Below, piece after piece: positions 55,557-63,800 of a stretch of DNA of 64,000 nucleotides. Every line of letters begins with the position of its first letter. The first letter of the stretch is position 1. A program made the position numbers and the translations under genes. The DNA comes from CAVZXS01 sp963779325 (lineage in GTDB: Bacteria > Bacteroidota > Bacteroidia > Chitinophagales > Chitinophagaceae): contig CAVZXS010000002.1 in NCBI GenBank assembly GCA_963779325.1, positions 434,001 through 498,000 on the forward strand, in the 5' to 3' direction. The notes under the pieces were generated by a model. It was not told the origin of the DNA, ran no database searches, and saw only the letters and a program-made list of their open reading frames with translations.

Positions 55557-56132
55557 TCACTCTTCACTTTTTATCTTTTTCTCAATCAGTATTTTCAAAT
55601 TTCGTTTGCCGTTTTGTATATGGCTCTTTACCTGCATCATGGTATAGCCGGTCTCCCCGCTTATATCAGTATAGCTTTTCTTTTGCAGGTAAAACAAAGT
55701 TACGCATACCTGCTGTTCATTGTTCAACTCTTTCAGCGCCGTGGTCATGGCGTCTAATGTTACATCGTTGTGCAGCAGGGCCTGTTTATCCGTGTCCGGT
55801 TCGGTGGCGGCCATCAGTTTTTCATTTATTTCTACCGGTATTTTGCCCTGCCGGCTGCGCAGCTTCATCAGGCAATGATTTTTGGCTACCATATAAATCC
55901 AGCTCTTAAAAAATTCTACCTTGTACTTGTGCAGTTCGGTAATGGCTTTCAGGAAAACCTGTTGTACGCTGTCTTTGGCTTCTTCTTCATTTTTTAAATA
56001 TTTCATGCACACACCCAGCAGCAGCAGCGTATAGCGTTGCAGCAAAATACCCAACCATTGGTTATCATGGTCGCGGTAAAAATGCTCCAGCAGTTCCCGG
56101 TCGGTTATATCGTCGTACTGTTCAGGCTTCAC
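55557..56132 (-). CDS. ECF-type RNA polymerase sigma factor
   Basis: A 191-residue sigma-70 family protein of the ECF class. Region 2 is seen in RYTLLLLGVCMKYLKNEEEA, then KDSVQQVFLKAITELH and FKSWIYMVAKNHCLMKLR. Region 4 is seen in LKELNNEQQVCVTLFYLQKK, then YTDISGETGYTMMQVKSHIQ and NGKRNLKIL. Region 3 is missing, as in ECF factors. It is cotranscribed with the membrane partner gene downstream. It probably directs a stress or envelope regulon; targets are unknown. Confidence 0.92.
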   Translation of the reverse strand: MKPEQYDDITDRELLEHFYRDHDNQWLGILLQRYTLLLLGVCMKYLKNEEEAKDSVQQVFLKAITELHKYKVEFFKSWIYMVAKNHCLMKLRSRQGKIPVEINEKLMAATEPDTDKQALLHNDVTLDAMTTALKELNNEQQVCVTLFYLQKKSYTDISGETGYTMMQVKSHIQNGKRNLKILIEKKIKSEE

Positions 56133-56241
56133 AAACTGAAAAATAACAATTAAGTGTATACAAGATGCAGAAAGGGATAAATTTCACAGAGAAAAATTTT
56201 TTATGTAATAAAACGGCACTTATAAATATGTACATTAGCTT

Positions 56242-57360
56242 ATGCTTAAAAAAATAACCGGCCTTTTATTACTAAGTAGTTTATTTATCAAGTGTAATAA
56301 AAAGGCAACGATTGCTCAAACGCTTCCCGCTCCGCTGCCCTCACTTACTTATCGCGGCGGCGATTTATCTTTTTTGCCCGAGATAGAAACAACACCGGCT
56401 GTTTTTTACAACAGCAACGGGCAGGTACAGGATGCGCTGACTATTTTTAAAAATAGCGGAATGAATTTGGTACGGGTGCGGCTTTGGCATACGCCGGCCA
56501 ATGCAAACACCGGCCTTGCGCAAGTAGAAGCATTCGCACAAAAATTAAAAAACGCCGGCATCAGTTGGTGGTTAGATTTTCATTACAGCGATACCTGGGC
56601 CGACCCGGGTTCGCAACCCATGCCGCTCGCATGGAAAAATTTATCGTACACGGTTTTATCAGATAGTATTTATAGCTACACATATAAAGTGATGAGCGGC
56701 TTAAAAGCGAAAAATATTTTACCCGTTATGGTGCAAATTGGCAACGAGAATAACAGCGGCATGCTTTGGGATATAGGTAAAGTGGGCGGCGCCTTTAACA
56801 ATAACTGGCCGCAGTACGCCGGCTTGGTAAAAAAAGGTATTGACGCGGTAAAAGCCATAGACCCGGCAGTAAAAATTATGCTGCATTGTGCCGGTACCAA
56901 AGATGCGCAATGGTTTTTTACTAATATACAAACACAGGGTATTTTGTATGACATTATGGGCCTATCGTATTATCATTGGTGGCATGAGCGCAATTTAAGT
57001 GAATTGCAAAACGATTTGAATGCATTGGCGAATACATTTAACAAAGATATTTTGATTGCCGAAACAGCATATCCTTTCACATTAGGATGGAATGATAATA
57101 CCAATAATATATATGGTACGGGTTACCCGTTATTGCCGGGGTATACCGCAACACCCGAAGGCCAACAAAAATTTTTAACCGACTTGCGAACCGTTATTTA
57201 TAACATACCGAATAAACATGGCTTGGGGTTTTGTTATTGGGCGCCCGATTGGACAGCATTTAGAGGCTCCGCAGCTATCAACGGCTCGCCTTGGGAAAAT
57301 CTGGCGTTGTTTGATTTTACAGGTAAAGCACTGCCCGGCCTAAGCGCATTTGCGCAATAG
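56242..57360 (+). CDS. GH53 arabinogalactan endo-beta-1,4-galactanase (lipoprotein)
   Basis: A 372-residue glycoside hydrolase of family 53, which cleaves beta-1,4-galactan side chains of pectin. Lipobox-like LLLLSSLFIKCNKK (Cys 18) suggests export and lipid anchoring. Catalytic acid/base E169 lies in MVQIGNENNSGMLW and nucleophile E274 in ILIAETAYPFTLGW. GISWWLDFHYSDTWADPGSQ is a family hallmark. It is not next to a SusC/D pair. It is divergent from the ECF sigma gene across a 109-bp region. Confidence 0.93.
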   Translation: MLKKITGLLLLSSLFIKCNKKATIAQTLPAPLPSLTYRGGDLSFLPEIETTPAVFYNSNGQVQDALTIFKNSGMNLVRVRLWHTPANANTGLAQVEAFAQKLKNAGISWWLDFHYSDTWADPGSQPMPLAWKNLSYTVLSDSIYSYTYKVMSGLKAKNILPVMVQIGNENNSGMLWDIGKVGGAFNNNWPQYAGLVKKGIDAVKAIDPAVKIMLHCAGTKDAQWFFTNIQTQGILYDIMGLSYYHWWHERNLSELQNDLNALANTFNKDILIAETAYPFTLGWNDNTNNIYGTGYPLLPGYTATPEGQQKFLTDLRTVIYNIPNKHGLGFCYWAPDWTAFRGSAAINGSPWENLALFDFTGKALPGLSAFAQ

Positions 57361-57754
57361 GGGCTCTTAGCAAGAGATGAAAAGCATGAAGATATCCCTG
57401 TAATGACCAACTGTTTTAATGCAAAGGCCCCTTGCTGTTTACACTTTGGGCTGTCATGCTGCGTGCCCTGTGGCAATGAGCAAAGCGAAATGAAGCATCC
57501 GGTACGCCGGACTTGCTGCGAAGCGGTTTGTTTCAAAAACGATTTGCGTAGCAGATGCTTCTTCCGATTGCATCGGAATCAGCATGACAAGTTGTAAGAG
57601 GGTAACAGGAAAGTAAAAGTTTGATACAGCAGGTTGTAATCGTATGTAAAAAAACTTACTGAGTGAAACTGTATCGAATAAAAAAACCTCCGTACTGCTG
57701 TCACCCTGAGCCTTAGCGAAGGGTCCGGTACGCCGGCCCCCACTGTAGGTAAGC
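57361..57754. repeat. Left flank of the CRISPR array: inverted intergenic repeats
   Basis: GCTGTCATGCTGCGTGCC ... GAAGCATCCGGTACGCC (about 57450-57508) faces its relative GCAGATGCTTCTTCCGATTG ... AATCAGCATGACA (about 57548-57590), giving a loose hairpin. A variant, CTGTCACCCTGAGCCTTAGC-GAAGGGTCCGGTACGCC, is at 57699-57735. If the array is read on the + strand this would be the leader. It lacks the long AT-rich run often seen in leaders. Confidence 0.5.
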
Positions 57755-59201
57755 GTTGTGATTTGCCCGCCCGGATGAATCGGTCGGACAGGCTTTCAAA
57801 TTTTTATTAACTTAGTTCTTACACAACCTCAATATTAAAATAAACGAGTCCTCAGTGTTGTGATTTGCTTTCAAATTTTTATTAACTTAGTTCTTACACA
57901 ACGGATGATGGCCGGGGCTTTCTTCATATTGGTTGTGATTTGCTTTCAAATTTTTATTAACTTAGTTCTTACACAACCAATCCATTTCTTGACAAATTAA
58001 TGCTGAAAGTTGTGATTTGCTTTCAAATTTTTATTAACTTAGTTCTTACACAACTCGAATATTTTGATTGGACTAAATGCTGTACGTTGTGATTTGCTTT
58101 CAAATTTTTATTAACTTAGTTCTTACACAACAATGTATTCTGTTAACATATAATGCAGGTCTGTTGTGATTTGCTTTCAAATTTTTATTAACTTAGTTCT
58201 TACACAACTCCACTGCATTGTATGGCAAGTTGCACAGTTGTGATTTGCTTTCAAATTTTTATTAACTTAGTTCTTACACAACAGACCATTAGCAGTAAAA
58301 GCGAATTACGTTGTGATTTGCTTTCAAATTTTTATTAACTTAGTTCTTACACAACATCAGTAGACGGTGACAACGCTACGAACATGGTTGTGATTTGCTT
58401 TCAAATTTTTATTAACTTAGTTCTTACACAACAGTGGGTTATGCATTTTTACAGTGTTATGCTGTTGTGATTTGCTTTCAAATTTTTATTAACTTAGTTC
58501 TTACACAACAGCTTGTTTGCTTTGATGAAGCTGAACTAAGTTGTGATTTGCTTTCAAATTTTTATTAACTTAGTTCTTACACAACTATGACGTGTCCTGC
58601 AACATGTTACCTTATGGTTGTGATTTGCTTTCAAATTTTTATTAACTTAGTTCTTACACAACTGTAGACTGCGGATTATATACTTGGCTATTGGTTGTGA
58701 TTTGCTTTCAAATTTTTATTAACTTAGTTCTTACACAACACTTCGTAGTTTATTATTGAAGTCGTGCTGGTTGTGATTTGCTTTCAAATTTTTATTAACT
58801 TAGTTCTTACACAACCTGAACTGTATTTGCAATGTTTGATGGAGGACGTTGTGATTTGCTTTCAAATTTTTATTAACTTAGTTCTTACACAACTCAACTG
58901 TTTTTAACAATTTATCTAACTCAGTTGTGATTTGCTTTCAAATTTTTATTAACTTAGTTCTTACACAACAAGACTTTGTACAAGCGACTGGTGGTCCTGT
59001 TGTGATTTGCTTTCAAATTTTTATTAACTTAGTTCTTACACAACTTCACGATGGTTCAGATACATTGATCATTAGTTGTGATTTGCTTTCAAATTTTTAT
59101 TAACTTAGTTCTTACACAACGAACATATGACCAATAGCAATACGTAAGGACTACAGTTGTGATTTGCTTTCAAATTTTTATTAACTTAGTTCTTACACAA
59201 C
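57755..59201 (+). CRISPR. Type II-C CRISPR array, 19 repeats and 18 spacers
   Basis: Repeat of 46 bp beginning GTTGTGATTTGCTTTCAAAT and ending TTAGTTCTTACACAAC, with 6-bp complementary ends (GTTGTG/CACAAC). Starts: 57755 (interrupted), 57857, 57932, 58009, 58086, 58163, 58237, 58310, 58387, 58464, 58540, 58617, 58694, 58770, 58848, 58924, 58999, 59075 and 59156. All uninterrupted copies look identical. Spacers are 27-32 bp, except the last at 35 bp. The first 20 bases resemble II-C repeats of other Bacteroidota as I recall them, which places the + strand as the likely crRNA sense. The array would then run towards the cas genes. Confidence 0.97.
57767..57793. repeat. 27-bp palindromic element inserted in the first CRISPR repeat
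   Basis: The repeat reads GTTGTGATTTGC, then 27 extra bases (CCGCCCGGATGAATC-GGTCGGACAGGC), then TTTCAAATTTTT to the normal end (total 73 = 46 + 27). The insert is an imperfect palindrome. It matches the reverse of 49472-49498 at 22 of 27 positions. Confidence 0.88.
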
Positions 59202-59249
59202 AGCTTTGGCTAAAACCTGCTGCTGTTGTGTATTTTAAGTTGCTTTTCA
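59194..59249. repeat. Inverted degenerate half-repeat at the cas-proximal array end
   Basis: TACACAACAGC (59194-59204, end of the last repeat plus AGC) is perfectly complementary to GCTGTTGTGTA (59222-59232). Beyond it, the reverse strand reads AACTTA-AAA-TACACAAC against AACTTA-GTTCT-TACACAAC in the repeat. So the flank holds a degenerate inverted copy of the repeat's 3' half, resembling an anti-repeat. The 17-nt loop (TTTGGCTAAAACCTGCT) resembles dispersed repeat DNA at 55045. Confidence 0.7.
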
Positions 59250-59253
59250 GGAA

Positions 59254-59282
59254 CAAAAATTGAGGAATCGCCTCATTTTTTT
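59254..59282. terminator. Bidirectional terminator between the array and cas2
   Basis: AAAAAT-TGAGG-AATCG-CCTCA-TTTTTTT: a short GC stem with A and T tracts on both sides, so it can end transcription in either direction. It would stop the cas operon on the minus strand and an array transcript on the + strand, which fits a convergent arrangement. Confidence 0.7.
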
Positions 59283-59298
59283 CATCCTGCCGGCTTTA

Positions 59299-59634
59299 TT
59301 AAAACATTTCTAATTGTTGTACCGGCGGGTTGGTGCTTGCTGCCTTATGGCCATGAAAAATCTCCATCATACCAAATTGCTTATCTGTAACACACATAAT
59401 ACCTACATGCCCCTTTTCGGGTAGCAGAGTTTTGGCCCTTTTTATATGTACATCGGCATTCTCCCTGCTGGCGCAGTGCCGTAGATAAATACTGAACTGA
59501 AACATTTGGAAACCATCCTTCATTATGTTTTTTCGGAACAATGCGGCTACTTTACGCTCCTTCGGCGTTTCGGTAGGCAGGTCGAAAAATACAAGTACCC
59601 ACATAATACGATAGGCATTTAGACGGTTATTCAT
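59299..59634 (-). CDS. cas2: CRISPR-associated protein Cas2
   Basis: A 111-residue Cas2, the dimeric core of the spacer-integration complex with Cas1. The ferredoxin-like start YRIMWVLVFFDLPTETPKER carries the conserved Asp (D18). FQMFQFSIYLRHCASRENAD is typical of type II Cas2. Last gene of the cas operon, ending 17 bp from the bidirectional terminator. It is separated from cas1 by an unusual 307-bp gap. Confidence 0.95.
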   Translation of the reverse strand: MNNRLNAYRIMWVLVFFDLPTETPKERKVAALFRKNIMKDGFQMFQFSIYLRHCASRENADVHIKRAKTLLPEKGHVGIMCVTDKQFGMMEIFHGHKAASTNPPVQQLEMF

Positions 59635-59941
59635 TAGCCGGTGTGGCTTATTATTACTGAATTGGATTTTATTAATCTTCTTACCTACCCGGTACCTTTA
59701 ATGGTACCCTCTTCAAGTCAAATGATGCTTTTGGCCTTTCTTAGAGCAGTCATATCACCATTGACGTAATGAAAACGCTCAGAATACAGCAATTAGTATG
59801 CGTTGTACCCGCGAACAGCTTACCGGGCGGGTTTGGGCGATATTTGTTATACCGAATCGCCTTGTTATAGTCCAATAAATATTTACTTAGGCTCTCGGTA
59901 TTATACCAATTATTTTGTACTATGCAGGAAATCAATTTGTA
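59635..59941. other. 307-bp gap between cas1 and cas2 with MITE-like insertion
   Basis: No gene. It holds GGTACC-TTTAAT-GGTACC (about 59691-59708), an ACCCGC ... GCGGGT hairpin (about 59807-59832) and a MITE-like unit at 59848-59903. The unit's ends (TTATACCGAATCGC and GCTCTCGGTATTATACC) match the element at 12397-12466. In most type II-C loci cas1 and cas2 adjoin or overlap, so this gap was probably acquired. No anti-repeat for a tracrRNA was found in it. Confidence 0.65.
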
Positions 59942-60841
59942 TTATACCATGTCGGGGTACAAAATTTTTCGTTGTTTGCCTTCAAAGCATTTCGCCAATG
60001 ATGCGGTTGTTTTTTGTACTGCTACCATCAGGGGGCTTTTTTCATTGTTTATCATCACATCCATTGCCGGTATATTCAGCAAGTCTTTTTTCATAGCGGG
60101 GGTCAGTTCCAAAAATTCATCTTTCGTATTGCTTACTATGTTCAGCACCGCTTTATCTGCAAATGGCCTGTAGGGTTCCATTATATCATCGGCCAGGCAA
60201 TAAGCGTTGTATTGGTTCTTATGAAAAATACCCAGCGTGGGCAACATGCCGCTGGCAACAATGTTTCTTGCTACTACAGCTCTTAGTATAGCATAGCCGT
60301 AATTCAGCAAATTATTAGGCGGATCGCCATACCGATCTCTCGTAAAATCCGGGAAAGTTTTAAAAATATTTTTCCAGTAATAGGCCGCGGCAATGGCCTC
60401 ATGATTATCGCTGTCGCCGCTTTTAACCTCCGCTGCCCAGTTACGCATATTTTTTGCCGCCACCCCGGCATTCTCCAGCATTATCGCCTGGTTGGTTATT
60501 TTACTGCTTACGGTTTGCTGCCACAATTGTTTTTTAAGCGGCAGGGTAGCTTCTATTTGCGCCTGAAATTTGGCGCTCTGCAATGTATTGCCATCCAGGT
60601 TTAATAAAAGCCCCGTAGGGTGATGGCTTTTATCGCAGGTAATAAATGCTGTATTATTAGCCAGTAGTTTTGCTATCAGTGCTTGGGTAATGGTTATTTG
60701 CTGATGATCTAAAATAACCACACCGATATCCTCTATCGGCAACGATTTTGTTTCGCCTGTATCAACGCTTTCAAAAACCAATTGCTCATCTTTTGTTTTA
60801 AGATAAGCCGGGTTGCCGAAATAGAGGGTGCGTTTAATCAT
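59942..60841 (-). CDS. cas1: CRISPR-associated endonuclease Cas1 (type II-C)
   Basis: A 299-residue Cas1 integrase. Metal-binding catalytic residues fit E148 (SDNHEAIAAAYYW), H207 (LGIFHKNQYNAY) and D218/D219 (CLADDIMEPYRPFADK). DPPNNLLNYGYAILRAVVAR is the family signature. N-terminal beta domain residues 1-85. With Cas2 it inserts spacers; in type II systems Cas9 also takes part. Its ATG overlaps the cas9 stop by 4 bp (ATGA), so the two are translationally coupled. Confidence 0.97.
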   Translation of the reverse strand: MIKRTLYFGNPAYLKTKDEQLVFESVDTGETKSLPIEDIGVVILDHQQITITQALIAKLLANNTAFITCDKSHHPTGLLLNLDGNTLQSAKFQAQIEATLPLKKQLWQQTVSSKITNQAIMLENAGVAAKNMRNWAAEVKSGDSDNHEAIAAAYYWKNIFKTFPDFTRDRYGDPPNNLLNYGYAILRAVVARNIVASGMLPTLGIFHKNQYNAYCLADDIMEPYRPFADKAVLNIVSNTKDEFLELTPAMKKDLLNIPAMDVMINNEKSPLMVAVQKTTASLAKCFEGKQRKILYPDMV

Positions 60842-63800
60842 TTAGTAGGTTTAATGTTACCAAGCCGATCGACTTTAAGTTTAATACAGTACTCTTTTAT
60901 CATTAACCCTTTATCTTTCTCTTGTTTTGATTTTTTGTCTTTCACACTTGCCCAACCTTCATTCGTCCATGCAGTTTCTGATTTATTATTATTGTCCAAT
61001 TCATTACTATTTTTATCTAATGGACTTGAAACATAAGCTGGTATAAAAAATATTTGATACTTGGAAAAGCTTTTTACGATGTAAATTTTGCTTGCCATTT
61101 CTTTAGTAGGCTTACTCCAATCTATTTTACTCATATCTTCCGTTATTTTGCCTTCATTATTTATATTAGGTAGGTAAACTAAATCGTTTGGTTGTAGTAT
61201 GATAGTTTTATAGCCTTCTCTTATTTCTGCAATTGGTACCCCTTGTTTCTTTTTTTGAATTACTTCGTATGATGATAGCGATGAGAAACCCTCTCTTTCT
61301 TTTGTCTCCATGTTTTCATAAATAATAAAATATGGGTTGCCATCTGCTTCTGCCAACTTATTTCTAAGCTCTATTTTTATTCCTATATCTTCTTTCAGCG
61401 TAACCATTCTGATTTTCATTCCTATTTTCTTGTCAAGTGCTTCTAAGCCTTCATCCGAAAATGGTTCAGGCATAACCATTTCTAATATTGCAACTTCTTC
61501 TTCGGTCAATTTTAGGGCAGAGACAGCATTTTTTTCAATTTGTTCGTTCTTTTCTTCAACGATTTTTTTGGCAACTATAAATTTCTCATATTCTTCTAAA
61601 TGCTTATGAAGTGTTTGAGGTATTCTTGATGATTCTGAATATGGAATTTTATCAATTTTCTTATGGTCAAAATCTTTATCCAATCTTACCCTCTTTGCCG
61701 ATTTTGGAATAAAGCTTGCAACTTGAATGTCTTCAAATTCAATACCTCCAAGAATATATACTGTCTTGTTTTTTACTTTGCCATTTTTATCAAGGTTAGC
61801 TGTTGGTATCTTCTTAGAGTTCTTTTTTAAATACTTATCAATCGCAGCAAGAAGGTTTTCTGTATCATTAATATCAATGCCACTTCTATAAATGATTTCC
61901 TTAATAATTGGTCGTGCCGTTTGGTCATATACATAACTTGCCGTTTTCCTTTTTTCTTTATCATGTTCTACCTTAAATCTTTCAATTTGAATTTTGAAAG
62001 CGTCAAATATTGAAACAAATCTTTTTTCCTTTAAGTAAACTATACCTTGCGGTTCTTTAAATAAAGATTGACGAATGGACATCCACTTTTTCCCATTAGT
62101 TGGCACAACTTGCTTTGCTAGCCTCTTTTCAAATAAAGGGACATCTTTGCTGTCTTTCAATTGTGTTCCTGTGGCATCTAAAATAGGTTCCCATTTTGTG
62201 TACACGTTCTTAGGTTTATCAATTACTTTATTATAAGATTTAAAGGTTACAATAGTTTGTTCTAATTTTTCTTTTGCCTCTTTGGTAAATAATTCCCAGG
62301 GCAATGCAAAATCTCTAATGCCTTTTTTTACAAGTTTGGTTTTTGCTTCAAACCAATCTTTATCATTATCAGCGGCGCTAAGCGTATTTAAGTAACGGAT
62401 ATGTTCTCTTGTAGTTGCTGCAATAATAATGGCATCCAAGGCATGATGGCGATGGTCAATTCGTTTAGTATCTAAATCTGGGTTTTCAGGAATATGAAAA
62501 TCAATATCATTTTCATCTGTTTTATTCTTTTGGATATAGGAGGCATTATTTATTTTTTCTAACCTTTCAAAACGGGGCTTTATAAGTTTCTTCCATTCTT
62601 TTTGTAATCCCCATTCTTTCTTTAATTCACTTGTTATAGAGCCGATAGTAAAAACAATTCCAACTTCTTTATTTTTTGCAATTGGATATAGTAACTCACT
62701 TATTTTTTTTGTAATGTAGCGAGTGTCGTTTATTTGACGGCTGATAAAGTCATCAGGGATTTCTGTTGCTAAAAGGTTTTGCAACTTCCTGCCTTTAAAA
62801 GTTCTTTTGCAATGCTCTACATAAGATATGTAATCAAGTAGTTTATATTTTGTTCCTTGATATTCGCATCCGCCGTTTTTACCTTTTATAAATATGGCTG
62901 CAAGGTCTTTATCTTTGGCTTTATTAACGCCTCTTTCGGAAATAACTAAATTATCGAAACTATCATTCTTTATTTTTGCTTTTGGTAAAACGTGTTCTAT
63001 CTGGTATTGGCCCTCATCGAATAATTTGCTAAGTGGGATAATGCGACCTGTATAAGGGGAAACGCATTTTTGGGTTAACCATAATGTGTATTTCTTTATT
63101 TCTGCTTTGGTAGGAATTTTAGTTTTGCCACCACTTTTAAAAAGCTCATTCAGTTCTGTATTTCCAACTCCTGATGTTGACTTCCAAATTCTAAACCTAT
63201 CAATATCGGTTGGATTATTAGGATTTGGCTTTACTTCAAATCTTGCTTTTACTATTTCTTTTTCTGTAGTATGATCATTTGCATTTTCGTATTGTTCAAA
63301 CTCTTCATTAAATAATTCTGTCAATACTTTTTTAATTCTATTCTTTTCCTCAAAATTATCGGCTGATTTATCTGTTGCTCTTTTCCTTTCTTTAGCGTTC
63401 TTTTTTAAATCCCTGCCCATCTCAATGTGTATCTCGTCAGGCTGTCCATATTTTTCCCAAATATCTTTTACAACAAATAATGTTTCTCTAATTACTTGTT
63501 CTACAACAGGATTTCGCAAACTATTGTTTGGTAGCTCTTCCATGATATTAAACTCTGAAGGTTCGGCGTATTTTCTATCATTACTTTTTTCTGAATGCCT
63601 GTCGTAAACTAAATAGCAAGCTTGGTAAGTATTTAAACCTGTAAGCAAATTCTTTTTATCAATAAAACTTTTCAGAAGTTGTTTCTGAACATCATCATCT
63701 GCTACTTCATGTATCCTTTTCGCATTGAAGTTAATATCCTTCAGTCTTTGAGATATTTCTTCGGCTCTTGTTTTTATCTTGTCAGTAACTTTTGCTTCAT

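Noticed and set aside
55535..55997. Plus-strand frames opposite the sigma factor and its partner
   Set aside because: They are antisense to clearly conserved proteins and lack coding features.
59224..59300. tracrRNA candidate on the minus strand, pairing with the repeat through AAGCAA and CACAAC
   Set aside because: The transcript would run at once into the array with only 23 nt of tail, leaving no room for tracrRNA hairpins; the pairing also needs a nine-base bulge.
59750..59935. A 61-codon frame between cas1 and cas2
   Set aside because: It crosses the MITE-like unit and hairpins, has no family resemblance, and lacks a plausible ribosome-binding context.
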